Program-made: the position numbers and the translations under genes
Shown here: one piece after another, positions 43,901 through 51,880 of the stretch
Layout of the letters: each line of letters begins with the position of its first letter
Position numbering within the stretch: position 1 is the stretch's first letter
NCBI RefSeq assembly: GCF_035958815.1
Contig: NZ_CP108383.1
Span: 7,440,001-7,504,000, forward strand
From: Nocardia sp. NBC_01327
Lineage (GTDB): Bacteria; Actinomycetota; Actinomycetes; Mycobacteriales; Mycobacteriaceae
DNA: 64,000 nt
Direction of reading: 5' to 3'
The notes under the pieces: model-generated
What the model was told of the DNA's origin: nothing
The model's input: only the letters and a program-made list of their open reading frames with translations
The model's database searches: none

Positions 43901-44422
43901 TTACCGCGAGGGCGCGGCTGTGGCGAGCCACTCGGTCAGTGTGGCGAAGTCACTGTGCTGCAGTCCGATTCGTGGGTCCACGCGGAACAGGAGCGCAGGT
44001 TCGGGGTGGTGGCGAGATACCCACTGCTGATCGTTGTCGCTGATCTCGTCGTCGACCCAGATGAATGGCCGGCCAGCCGACCACTCGACCAACGTCCGTG
44101 TCTTCCAATGTAACCCGAACCATTCGTCGACATGATGATCGGTCCGGTCCGGCCATTCCACGACCGCCAGCGCTGGTAGACCCAGCAATGGGCACACGAC
44201 GTGGTTCGCTTCGTGCAGCCAGGTGGTCGCCCACACCATCTCGCAGGGCAGGTCCGAAAGCAGTGGCCCCAGTGTCGGGTCGACCCGGGTCAGAAGTGGG
44301 TTCGTGCTGTGCGGGGATTTGTCGGCGGTCGATGGCTTTTGGTGGTCTGCGGGCGCGGCGCCGAAAGGGATGAGCGGGCCGTCGACGTCGAGGAAGAGCA
44401 GCGTGCGGTGCGGTGTGTCCAT
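43901..44422 (-). CDS. HAD-like protein
   Basis: 173 residues. F-L-D-V-D-G-P-L at the N-terminus is motif I of the haloacid dehalogenase superfamily (nucleophile Asp and acid/base Asp), W-A-T-T-W is the motif II region, and W-V-D-D-E-I is motif IV. It resembles the small HAD domain found in RNA-repair-associated proteins and in many solo actinobacterial proteins. Likely a phosphatase or phosphotransferase of unknown substrate. Confidence 0.75.
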   Translation of the reverse strand: MDTPHRTLLFLDVDGPLIPFGAAPADHQKPSTADKSPHSTNPLLTRVDPTLGPLLSDLPCEMVWATTWLHEANHVVCPLLGLPALAVVEWPDRTDHHVDEWFGLHWKTRTLVEWSAGRPFIWVDDEISDNDQQWVSRHHPEPALLFRVDPRIGLQHSDFATLTEWLATAAPSR

Positions 44423-44467
44423 CGCCGTGAAGGCTAGCCCGGACCGACGTCAGCGCGGTGTCCAGGA

Positions 44468-44497
44468 AACGCACTACATTGCCGAATGGTGTGCGTT
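44468..44497. repeat. Dispersed repeat, copy 8
   Basis: AACGCAC (44468-44474), TACATTGCCGAATGGT, GTGCGTT (44491-44497): here the outer arms are perfect complements, showing the family is palindromic. Confidence 0.7.
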
Positions 44498-44581
44498 GCC
44501 CTGTGCGGGTGAACGGCAGATGACCCGCCGCGCCGGGCGGTCGCAGGCGACTCCGAGCAAGTGTGCGGATAGGTTGCCGGT

Positions 44582-45292
44582 ATGAAGCCCGGGGAACTGT
44601 TGTTGCTCTACATCGTCGCGCTAAACGGCTACGCGTTATTGCTGATCTATTTGCGGGCGTGGCTGAATCGGGTGCCGTTGTATCGGCCGATGGTGTGGAA
44701 CTTCTTTCTGTCGGTGCTGCCGCTGGGGATCCTGCTGGTGGTGCTGATCGCGGCCGGTCTGACCGATGCGTTCGTCGGACGGGGCATCGCGATCGGGGTC
44801 GGTGCCATTGGGTTGCTGGTATGGCTGCTGGCGCTGCCGAATTCGAGCTACCTGATCACGGAGTTGAACCTCAACCATCGGCGCGAGGACGATCCGGTGC
44901 CGCTGTGGTACGACATCGTGGCGGTGTTGTCGTTCGCCATGTCCGGTGTGGTGAACATGATCTTCGGGGTACTGATCGTGCAGATCGGATTCGTCGCCGC
45001 CGTCTATGGCGACGCTGACAACGCGGCCATCCACAGCGGCCTGTCGCGGGCCTTGCCGCCGCTGATCATCCTGGCCGTGTCGGTCGGCATCTACCTGGGC
45101 CGCTACCTGCGATTGAACAGCTGGGACGTGCGGTCGCCGCAGCGGCTGTGGGCCAAGGTGCGCGACCACTTCGATTCGCCTGCCGCACTGGGCGGTTGCG
45201 CGCTGTTCTGCGTGACGCACACCACGTTCCTGTGGCTGATGTACGGGTTGATCGTCGGCCCGCTGCTCGACTCGCTCGCGGATCAGGGGTGA
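44582..45292 (+). CDS. DUF1361 membrane protein
   Basis: 236 residues, about six or seven hydrophobic helices. L-P-N-S-S-Y-L-I-T-E-L and V-P-L-W-Y-D are the landmarks of the DUF1361 family, whose function is unknown. ATG 44582. Only four bases separate its stop from the PAP2 gene, so the two membrane proteins form an operon. Confidence 0.8.
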   Translation: MKPGELLLLYIVALNGYALLLIYLRAWLNRVPLYRPMVWNFFLSVLPLGILLVVLIAAGLTDAFVGRGIAIGVGAIGLLVWLLALPNSSYLITELNLNHRREDDPVPLWYDIVAVLSFAMSGVVNMIFGVLIVQIGFVAAVYGDADNAAIHSGLSRALPPLIILAVSVGIYLGRYLRLNSWDVRSPQRLWAKVRDHFDSPAALGGCALFCVTHTTFLWLMYGLIVGPLLDSLADQG

Positions 45293-45296
45293 CCGG

Positions 45297-46226
45297 ATGA
45301 ATCAGGTGAGCGACGCGGGCCTGTCGCGCCGGTGGCCGGTGCTGGCCGGGCTCGGAGTGTCGATCGCGGTGGTGGTGTATCTGCTGGCCGTGCGCACCGC
45401 CGACGGTCAGGCGCTGGAGAACGCCGCGCTACGCGGTGCCGATCAGGCATCGGACCGGGATACGGCGCAGGCGTCGGCGAATCTGGACCGGATCACGGTG
45501 TATTCGCTGGCTGTCGCGGTGCTGTTGATTGCGCTGGTCGCGGTGCTGCGCAGGCGAATCGATCTGCTGCTGGCCGGTGTCGGGGTGATCGTGGCCGGGC
45601 AGGTGGTGGTGCAGACGCTGAAACGGTATGTGCTGCCTCGCCCCGAATTAGTGGAAACCACAGGGTATTTCACGCAGAACAGTCTGCCGAGTGGGTACAC
45701 CACCATAGCGATGACGGTGTTGTTCGTGACGGTATTGGTGGTGCCCTACCGCTGGCGTGGGCTGGCGCTGCTGGTGGTGGTGTCGTGGGCGGTGAGCGTC
45801 GGCCAGTACACGCTCACGGCGAAATGGCATCGGCTCAGCGATACCCTTGCCGCGGAAGCGATCTCGCTGACACTGGCCTGCCTGGCCTCGTGGTGGCTGG
45901 TGCGGCGCGGCGCGGTACGTCGGGTCACCGGTCGCGCCCGCGTGATCCCAGTGCTCGTGACCGTTCTCCTGTCGGCCTCCGCGCTGCTCGGCCTCGCGAT
46001 CGGGGTGGTGTTGTGGGCGGTTCCGTTGCGTGCGGAGGGGGTTCGCGGCGCCACCCACGATGACGAATGGAACATCTACCTCGGCGCGACATCCTTCGCC
46101 TCGGCGGGATCGATCCTGGCCGCCTTGGCATTTCTGGCCGCGTGGCACCGCCTTGACACCAGCCGCCCGACCGCACGGACAGAAGCCCGAACAGACGTGC
46201 TGTCGCTGCAATCGCGACAGAGGTAA
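45297..46226 (+). CDS. PAP2-like membrane phosphatase with altered His motif
   Basis: 309 residues, six or more hydrophobic helices. The PAP2 motifs are present: L-K-R-Y-V-L-P-R-P, then L-P-S-G-Y-T-T, and A-K-W-H-R-L-S-D. The middle motif is normally P-S-G-H-T, with His as the acid; here it is Tyr, so catalysis may be weak or changed. Known substrates of the family are polyprenyl or lipid phosphates. GTG-free ATG start at 45297, four bases after the DUF1361 stop. The stop lies within a hairpin that ends the operon. Confidence 0.8.
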   Translation: MNQVSDAGLSRRWPVLAGLGVSIAVVVYLLAVRTADGQALENAALRGADQASDRDTAQASANLDRITVYSLAVAVLLIALVAVLRRRIDLLLAGVGVIVAGQVVVQTLKRYVLPRPELVETTGYFTQNSLPSGYTTIAMTVLFVTVLVVPYRWRGLALLVVVSWAVSVGQYTLTAKWHRLSDTLAAEAISLTLACLASWWLVRRGAVRRVTGRARVIPVLVTVLLSASALLGLAIGVVLWAVPLRAEGVRGATHDDEWNIYLGATSFASAGSILAALAFLAAWHRLDTSRPTARTEARTDVLSLQSRQR

Positions 46227-46256
46227 CCCGGCTGCCGATTCATTCGCAGCCGGGTT
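46225..46256 (+). terminator. Stem-loop between convergent genes
   Basis: AACCCGGCTGC (46225-46235) and GCAGCCGGGTT (46246-46256) pair perfectly around ten bases. It sits between the PAP2 gene and the convergent lipoprotein gene and could stop transcription both ways. Confidence 0.7.
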
Positions 46257-46272
46257 GCGAGGTTGCCCTGGG

Positions 46273-46818
46273 TCAGTGTCGGCAGAGCCATTCGGTGCCG
46301 TAATGCCCGGCATTGCCACCGTCGAGGTGGACCCATTGGCCGTCGCCTTCGCACGGTGCGCCCGCGACCTTCTCGGAGTCCTGCGGGGTGGTCGTCGGGA
46401 CGACAACGGGCGCAGTGGTTTCGACCGGGGCCGAGTTGTCCGGGCCCGCACCATGATTGGGGTTGGTGCAGATACTGCCCTCGCACGGCACCCAAGTGCC
46501 GTCCCCGTTGGGATTCTGAATCGCGTCGGGACCGATGTAACTGCCCAGCGGGCAACCCGGATCTTGATTCTTCGCGCAGTACTCCGCGCTCAGACCATTG
46601 CCGGTGGAGCCATCGGCCCCGCGTTGTGCCGGGCTGGTGGTCGGCCCCGCCGGTGCCGGGGTGACGACTGCCGGTGCCGACGACGGGGCCGCGGAAGTCG
46701 TGGTCGTTACCGCGGTCGTCGTGCTGGTGGACGCCGGGGAGGGTGTCGAGTCCTTCGAGCACGCCGCAGCGCCGAAGATCAGGACCAGTCCCGAGAGAAC
46801 CGCGAATGAACGTTTCAC
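46273..46818 (-). CDS. Putative lipoprotein
   Basis: 181 residues. The signal peptide ends in F-G-A-A-A-C, a lipobox, so the mature protein should be lipid-anchored at Cys. A Thr/Ser/Pro-rich linker of about 60 residues follows, then a Cys-containing domain (E-Y-C-A-K-N, P-C-E-G, P-C-E-G-D-G) with likely disulphides. GTG at 46818 has AAGGA seven bases upstream; codons further up are not conserved in style. Surface protein of unknown role. Confidence 0.75.
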   Translation of the reverse strand: MKRSFAVLSGLVLIFGAAACSKDSTPSPASTSTTTAVTTTTSAAPSSAPAVVTPAPAGPTTSPAQRGADGSTGNGLSAEYCAKNQDPGCPLGSYIGPDAIQNPNGDGTWVPCEGSICTNPNHGAGPDNSAPVETTAPVVVPTTTPQDSEKVAGAPCEGDGQWVHLDGGNAGHYGTEWLCRH

Positions 46819-46843
46819 CGATATTTCCTTTCGGGCGGATCGG

Positions 46844-47059
46844 TCAGCCACAGAACACCGGCTGGATCGAGTTGGCGAGGGGCAGCAGAGGGCTGCTCTG
46901 ACCGCCGGTTGCCTCGATCAGCAACATCACCGGGTAGGAGAAGACCGCGCACGCGGGCGACGGCGGGGGCGGCGTCGCTGCAGCGGTCGCCGCAGTGACC
47001 ACCGGGACCGCCACGGCGATCGACACTCCGGCAATCACGGCCATAACCGAACGCTTCAT
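46844..47059 (-). CDS. Small secreted protein
   Basis: 71 residues with a Sec signal peptide (M-K-R-S, hydrophobic core, cleavage near T-A-A-A-T) and AGGAGG upstream. The mature peptide is about 40 residues with two Cys, one near each end, probably forming a single disulphide. It precedes the lipoprotein gene on the same strand by 25 bases, so both may be one operon. Confidence 0.7.
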   Translation of the reverse strand: MKRSVMAVIAGVSIAVAVPVVTAATAAATPPPPSPACAVFSYPVMLLIEATGGQSSPLLPLANSIQPVFCG

Positions 47060-47319
47060 CTGCAAGACCTCCTGGTCGATAAGAGAAGAGCCGTGCCTGG
47101 CGATCGTCGCCAATTCCGGCCTGGTCCAACATCTGGACACCTGACTAATAGATAACTATGCAGTTGCTGTTACGAGGCTGAGAATGAACCGGTCCAAATG
47201 CAAGCGGACACACATTCGGTACCAGAAGTGGCTCGCATTACAGCCTCCGCAACCGAGCCGCCCAATCGCCAGGCTCAGTTCGGCCCAGGAGCTTCCGCAT
47301 GATTGTCGACCCTGTGCTT

Positions 47320-47463
47320 CTACCGAGGCGGGTTGGCGGCAATCTTGTCGAGCTGGTCACGGGCTTCGGGTGGCAGCTCCAACGATGCCGCCGCGAGGGT
47401 TTGTCAAGCAGATGACCGATCGAGGACTTGCCGGGGATCAGCGCGATCGTGGATGAGCGTTGC
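47320..47463 (-). pseudogene. Aldo/keto reductase C-terminal remnant
   Basis: On the minus strand the frame at 47463-47403 reads I-A-L-I-P-G-K-S-S-I-G-H-L, the NADPH-binding loop of aldo/keto reductases (I-P-G-T-S-S). After a one-base shift near 47400 it continues L-A-A-A-S-L-E-L-P-P-E-A-R-D-Q-L-D-K-I-A to a stop at 47320. The N-terminal three quarters of the enzyme are missing; the TetR gene begins immediately upstream. A decayed fragment. Confidence 0.6.
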
Positions 47464-47468
47464 ACACC

Positions 47469-48098
47469 TCAGGGCTGAGTTGCGCCTGTGAGTCCGTGGA
47501 TGATGATGTCTCGGATCGTTCGGGTGAGGCTTTCGAAGGCTTGCGGGCTCGGATTGCGGAGCTGGTACATCACGGCGGCGAAGAGCATGCCGTTGACCGC
47601 GCGTGCGGCGCTCTCGACGTCGAGGTCGGCACGGAAGTAGCCGGCGTCGACGCCGTGCTGGAGGTAGGTGGCTTGGATCCCCGCGGCGAGGTCGTAGATG
47701 GTCAGCACCCGCTCGGCCATCTCGTCATCCACGGCGGCGGCCTGCAATAGCAGCAGGCGCGCAGCGCGCGGGTCATCGGCGAACACTCCGGTCAGGGATT
47801 CCGCGATGTGGTCCGCCTGTTGTCGGTAGTCGCCGAGCGTTCCGGGCGCATCGGGCGGTAGTGCTGCCAAGGTGGACGTGAGGCGCTCGACGAGGTCGTC
47901 GATGACCTGCTCGATGATGTCGCGTTTGCTCTGGAAGTACAGGTAGAAGGTGCCCTGCGCGATGCCGACGCGTTTGGCGATATGTGTGATGGAGGTGGGG
48001 TGATAGCCACGTTCGGCGAAGCACTCGAATGCCGCGTCGAGGATGTCGCGACGGGTGTCCTGCTTTCGGCGCTCCACGCGAGACAGGGGCTGGACCAT
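47469..48098 (-). CDS. TetR family regulator
   Basis: 209 residues. Helix-turn-helix T-S-I-T-H-I-A-K-R-V-G-I-A-Q-G-T-F-Y-L-Y-F at about 37-57, then a helical ligand-binding domain. It is divergent from the SDR gene at 48289, and the 190-base gap holds a near-perfect long palindrome. Most likely represses that SDR gene (and the lipase following it) and itself. Ligand unknown. Confidence 0.87.
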   Translation of the reverse strand: MVQPLSRVERRKQDTRRDILDAAFECFAERGYHPTSITHIAKRVGIAQGTFYLYFQSKRDIIEQVIDDLVERLTSTLAALPPDAPGTLGDYRQQADHIAESLTGVFADDPRAARLLLLQAAAVDDEMAERVLTIYDLAAGIQATYLQHGVDAGYFRADLDVESAARAVNGMLFAAVMYQLRNPSPQAFESLTRTIRDIIIHGLTGATQP

Positions 48099-48121
48099 GC
48101 GTCGATGGTAGTCGAGTCATC

Positions 48122-48160
48122 AAATGAACCATCAGTCAGTTATTGACTGATCGTTCATTT
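48122..48160. promoter_or_regulatory. TetR operator, long palindrome
   Basis: AAATGAAC-C-ATCAGTCA, spacer GTTAT, TGACTGAT-C-GTTCATTT: 17-base arms with one mismatch each, 24 bases upstream of the TetR start and between the divergent genes. Confidence 0.8.
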
Positions 48161-48288
48161 CGGCGTTTCATACTCGACATGACACGCACCACGACATCTG
48201 CGGTCGCCACCCGGGTCGCCGGGCTGCGCGCCCTCGCGCACATTGATCTACAGGCCGCCCGAGACAGCGATCCTCGGAACGGTCGGCG

Positions 48289-49119
48289 ATGATCCCGGTG
48301 CGATTGCGTGACACGTCAGTCGCGATCACCGGCGGAGCCCGCGGTATCGGCCTGGCCACCGCGAAAGCCTTTGCCGCCCAAGGGGCCCGAGTGTTCCTCG
48401 GCGACCTCGACGAAACCGCGGTGCAGGAGGCCGCGGCCGAGATCGGTGGCAAGGGTTACCGATTGGACGTGCGCTCGCGCGAATCGTTCGCCGCGTTCCT
48501 CGCCGCCGTCGACGGCCCGCTCGATGTGCTGGTCAACAATGCCGGGATCATGCCCATGGGCCGTTTCGCCGACGAGGACGATTCGGTCACCGACGCCATT
48601 CTCGACATCAACGTCAAGGGCGTGCTCACCGGCACCAAACTCGCCCTGCCCGGAATGCTCGAGCGCCGTTACGGCCATATCGTCAATATCGGTTCCTACC
48701 TCGGTGAAGTTCCCGGAGCCGGTCTGGCGTCCTACTGCGCGTCCAAACACGCGGTGATCGGCTTCAGCGAATCGCTGCGCGACGAACTACACGGCACCGG
48801 AGTCACCGTGACCGCCGTGCTGCCTTCGGCGGTGCGCACCGACCTGGTCGCCGGTGTGCACCTCGGCGGGATTCTGCCCACCGTCGACCCCGAGCGGATC
48901 GCCGCCGCGGTCATCGCCTCGTGTGCGCATCGACGCACGATCGTCGCGGTCCCGGGCTGGATGCGAACCTACGAGCTCGCCGCCGCACTGCTGCCCGATC
49001 GGCTACTGGCCGCGGTGCGCGGACACCTCACCCGCGACCGAGTACTGCACCACCTCGACACCGCCGCCCGCAGCGCCTACGACGCCCGCGTACGCCGCGA
49101 CGCCGACACCCACTCCTGA
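48289..49119 (+). CDS. Short-chain dehydrogenase/reductase
   Basis: 276 residues of the classical SDR family: T-G-G-A-R-G-I-G (14-21) for NAD(P), D-L-D cofactor loop, N-N-A-G, catalytic Tyr149 and Lys153 in Y-C-A-S-K. A hydrophobic or amphipathic C-terminal extension (about 230-276) follows. It reduces or oxidises an alcohol of unknown identity. Adjacent to a TetR repressor and, 27 bases downstream, a secreted lipase, so the operon may handle a lipid or ester. Confidence 0.85.
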   Translation: MIPVRLRDTSVAITGGARGIGLATAKAFAAQGARVFLGDLDETAVQEAAAEIGGKGYRLDVRSRESFAAFLAAVDGPLDVLVNNAGIMPMGRFADEDDSVTDAILDINVKGVLTGTKLALPGMLERRYGHIVNIGSYLGEVPGAGLASYCASKHAVIGFSESLRDELHGTGVTVTAVLPSAVRTDLVAGVHLGGILPTVDPERIAAAVIASCAHRRTIVAVPGWMRTYELAAALLPDRLLAAVRGHLTRDRVLHHLDTAARSAYDARVRRDADTHS

Positions 49120-49146
49120 ACCAACTACACCCCGAGGTCTCCGGCA

Positions 49147-50424
49147 ATGACGCTGCGACGCAACCTTCTCCGGCTACTCTGCACAGCGCTGACCGCTCTG
49201 CCCGCCACCAGCATGCTGGCCGCGACCACGAGCGCTGATCCGGGCGCGGGCATCCCCGGCTTCTACCAGCAACCCGAACCTCTACCCGTCGGGAATCCCG
49301 GCGAGGTAATCCGCAGCGAGCCAGTATCGCTGACGTTGTCCGTGCCGACCTTCAGTGGTCCGATGCCCGGCACCGCCACACGAATCATGTTCCACACCAC
49401 CGACACCCACACCCAACCGGCGATCGCGACCGGGCTGATCCTGCATCCGCGCAACCCCTGGAAAGGGCCCGGCCCGCAACCGCTGGTGGCCTACCTCAGC
49501 GGTACCCACGGGCAAGGTGCGCAATGTGCCCCCTCGCTGCAGATTCCCGGATTTATCCAGTACACCCCGCCGCTGGATGTGATGGCCGAGTACGAATTAC
49601 CGTTCCTGTACGCGCTGCTGCTCGGGGGATATCAGGTCGTCGTTCCCGACTACCAAGGACTCGGCACCGCCGGAACCACCGCCTACCTCAACCCGATCGC
49701 CGAGGCGCACGTGGCCATCGACGCGGTCCGCGCCGCACAACAACTCGGCGATCCGGCAACAGCCACTGGCCCTGTGCTGTTCAATGGTTACTCCCAAGGC
49801 GGCCAGGCCGCGGGCGCGGTTGCCGAGCAGCTGGCTGCCTACGCACCGGAGCTCAATGTCAAAGGTGTCGTCCTCGGCGCACCCCCGGTCGATCTTCGTC
49901 CCCTGCTGGATCACCTCGAGGGCGGACTACTCATCGGTGTCTCCGGATACATCCTCAACGGACTCGAAGCCAACTATCCCGAAGCCGCACAACAACTATC
50001 GACACTGATCAACCCGGCCGGACGCACCATGATGAACGCCGTCGCCAATCAATGCTCCGCCGAAACCGCCCTGCGCTACGGCCTGCACCGCAGCAGCGAA
50101 TGGACCACCAGCGGCCTTCCGCTGTCCCGAGTCCTCGACGACAACCCCGTCACCGCCGGCATTCTCGACGATCTCAGACTCGGACAACACGCCCCGTCCG
50201 TCCCCATCCTGCTGATCATCGGTGACAACGACGACATCGTCCCCGCCGCCCCCGCCCGTCAGCTGGCCCAGGACTGGCGACAGCGCGGCGCCACCGTACA
50301 ACTCGTCCAAACCAACCTCCCGACAATCCTTCCCGGCAGCATCATCGGCCACGGCCTCAACCTGCTCACCACCTTCTTCACCACCACCCTCGACTGGATG
50401 CACGACCGTCTCATCGAGTCCTGA
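49147..50424 (+). CDS. Secreted lipase of the LIP family
   Basis: 425 residues with a Sec signal peptide ending near T-T-S-A-D. Alpha/beta-hydrolase nucleophile S216 in G-Y-S-Q-G-G, later I-G-D-N-D-D with the catalytic Asp region and I-G-H-G with the His. This is the triacylglycerol lipase type abundant in Nocardia and mycobacteria. Likely extracellular or wall-associated, co-transcribed with the SDR gene. Confidence 0.88.
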   Translation: MTLRRNLLRLLCTALTALPATSMLAATTSADPGAGIPGFYQQPEPLPVGNPGEVIRSEPVSLTLSVPTFSGPMPGTATRIMFHTTDTHTQPAIATGLILHPRNPWKGPGPQPLVAYLSGTHGQGAQCAPSLQIPGFIQYTPPLDVMAEYELPFLYALLLGGYQVVVPDYQGLGTAGTTAYLNPIAEAHVAIDAVRAAQQLGDPATATGPVLFNGYSQGGQAAGAVAEQLAAYAPELNVKGVVLGAPPVDLRPLLDHLEGGLLIGVSGYILNGLEANYPEAAQQLSTLINPAGRTMMNAVANQCSAETALRYGLHRSSEWTTSGLPLSRVLDDNPVTAGILDDLRLGQHAPSVPILLIIGDNDDIVPAAPARQLAQDWRQRGATVQLVQTNLPTILPGSIIGHGLNLLTTFFTTTLDWMHDRLIES

Positions 50425-50574
50425 CCAGATAGCCCGCGGACCACACTCGAACGACGCATGCTGCGTTGATCGCACACGTCTGCGCCCGCCCTGCGCACTT
50501 GATCAAGCCAGCCGGATGCCTCCCTCCCTCCATCGTTTCCGCCCCCCGAATTCCCTAATGTCTCAAGACCCTGG

Positions 50575-50600
50575 AACGCACTAATCTGCCGCATAGTGCG
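50575..50600. repeat. Dispersed repeat, copy 9
   Basis: AACGCACTAATCTGCCGC then ATAGTGCG; CGCACTA and TAGTGCG are perfect complements. Confidence 0.7.
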
Positions 50601-50611
50601 CGGGTGACACG

Positions 50612-50995
50612 TCACGATGTGGGTTGACGATCGCCGTAGTACGTGGTGACGACACCGATCGTGTCGTTCTCCAGAGAAACGTAGATCAGCTGCGGAATAT
50701 GTTGAGTCAGTTGCTGATACAGCCATCGGCTGACGTACTCGAACGTCGGTCGATGATCGAAGAGCTCCGTCCATGGACTGCCAGAGAGGCGGGCCGCGTA
50801 GTCAGCGAGTAACTGGTCGAGTGTGTCCGTGTCGACGAACCGCGCCTTCTCGTCGAGCTGGTCGTCGGAGAACTCGAATCCGACCCGCAGGGTGACGGCG
50901 AAATCGGTGATCGGCGCGCGGCCTGACGCTTGCCACTGAGGCGAGGCAAGCCCCTGACGAGCGTTGAACTGCCTCGTGATTTCGACCCTGAACAC
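50612..50995 (-). CDS. 6-pyruvoyl-tetrahydropterin-synthase-like protein
   Basis: 127 residues. The layout F-V-D-T-D-T-L-D-Q-L-L, L-F-D-H-R-P-T-F-E-Y-V-S-R-W-L and L-E-N-D-T resembles QueD/PTPS enzymes (D-F-x-x-L-x-x-x, L-D-H, P-T-x-E, E-T). But the N-terminal zinc-binding His and the catalytic Cys-x-His of true PTPS are not visible, so the active site looks incomplete. It may be a divergent T-fold protein with a different ligand. Confidence 0.5.
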   Translation of the reverse strand: MFRVEITRQFNARQGLASPQWQASGRAPITDFAVTLRVGFEFSDDQLDEKARFVDTDTLDQLLADYAARLSGSPWTELFDHRPTFEYVSRWLYQQLTQHIPQLIYVSLENDTIGVVTTYYGDRQPTS

Positions 50996-51047
50996 CGGCC
51001 AACCCTATCCAGCACGGGGCTGACGGGCAGCGTGAGCGGATGCACAG

Positions 51048-51070
51048 AACGCACTCCTTTGCCGCTTTCC
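51048..51070. repeat. Dispersed repeat, copy 10 (rightmost)
   Basis: AACGCACTCCTTTGCCGC then TTTCC. The last copy seen before the integrative element. Confidence 0.6.
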
Positions 51071-51131
51071 GGGCGGTCTGGGAGCGGACACGGCAAGCTG
51101 CCGCGCAGGCGAGACGCCTGGTAGAAAGAGC

Positions 51132-51175
51132 ACGGAGCCCGTGCCTGTCAACAGCAGGCACGGACTCCGTTTTTT
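51132..51175 (+). terminator. Rho-independent terminator
   Basis: ACGGAGCCCGTGCCTG (51132-51147) and CAGGCACGGACTCCGT (51155-51170) pair with a single mismatch, and the plus strand continues with TTTTTT. The best terminator in the window. It lies just outside the element's last gene (51200) and would isolate it from the neighbouring backbone. Confidence 0.85.
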
Positions 51176-51199
51176 GCTATTCAGTTGTGTCCGGATCGG

Positions 51200-51406
51200 T
51201 CAGCCGAACAAGGTCAGCTGGTTCTGGTGGGCTCTCCGGTCGCAGTCTTCGCGGTAGACCTTCGCTAGCCGCTGCGCCTTGGTCTTCGAAATATCGAAGT
51301 CCACAGCGATCGCGGCCCACGTGCGGCCCCGCTCGTACTGCTCCTGGATCTCCCGCCCGAGCCGAAGCTCCACCCGGCGGCTGATCGGTTTCTTAGCCCG
51401 AGCCAT
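51200..51406 (-). CDS. Small HTH-like DNA-binding protein
   Basis: 68 residues, basic. The middle (Y-E-R-G-R-T-W-A-A-I-A-V-D-F-D-I-S-K-T-K-A-Q-R-L) reads as a helix-turn-helix. ATG 51406 overlaps the upstream gene by 14 bases. Last gene of the minus-strand transfer operon. Possible regulator of the element. Confidence 0.55.
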   Translation of the reverse strand: MARAKKPISRRVELRLGREIQEQYERGRTWAAIAVDFDISKTKAQRLAKVYREDCDRRAHQNQLTLFG

Positions 51407-51659
51407 GGTCGCCACCACGACTTTCGTCGTAGGGGCCTGGCATGCCGCAATCGATGCATTCGGCGTTGAATCCATCCAGTGCACGGCGGTCGTGGTGCTC
51501 ACACTCCGTTGAGTAAGCATCCTCCCGCTGGCATTCCCCATCGCCCGGACATCCGGCCTCTGCGCAGGCACTGCACAACACCGGAGTGAACAGATCTCCG
51601 ACCACGATGTCGAAGCAGTCCCGGCACGCACAGAACCAATACCCCGAGGTGCCGGTCAT
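51393..51659 (-). CDS. Cys-rich small protein
   Basis: 88 residues. Cys pairs at C-A-C-R-D-C, L-C-S-A-C, C-P-G-D-G-E-C, T-E-C-E-H-H and E-C-I-D-C suggest two zinc-binding sites. ATG at 51659 overlaps the upstream stop in ATGA. Unknown function; likely a zinc-finger accessory protein of the element. Confidence 0.6.
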   Translation of the reverse strand: MTGTSGYWFCACRDCFDIVVGDLFTPVLCSACAEAGCPGDGECQREDAYSTECEHHDRRALDGFNAECIDCGMPGPYDESRGGDHGSG

Positions 51660-51880
51660 GATGACCATTGCTCCCGCGGCCGGTTACCCGGGCAGCCCGC
51701 CCACGCATCCGGGATGAACCCGCCGAAGGTGAGCCACTGATCCAGCGCCGCGACGGCCTGGGCGAGGTCGATGAGGATGCGGGCTGCGTCGTTGCAGTCG
51801 TAGTCCCTCTTCCACATGCCGAGTTCGTCGTATTGCTTGATCAGCTCGCGGATCTCGTTGAGTGCCTTGTCCGGGTCCAT
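51656..51880 (-). CDS. Small helical protein
   Basis: 74 residues starting M-D-P-D-K-A-L-N-E-I-R-E-L-I-K-Q, entirely helical in appearance, with Cys at two positions. Start ATG at 51880 shares a base with the upstream stop (TGATG). Not recognised. Confidence 0.55.
   Translation of the reverse strand: MDPDKALNEIRELIKQYDELGMWKRDYDCNDAARILIDLAQAVAALDQWLTFGGFIPDAWAGCPGNRPREQWSS

Noticed and set aside
47184..47456. Plus-strand 90-residue frame
   Set aside because: It is the reverse of the aldo/keto reductase remnant and has non-coding composition.
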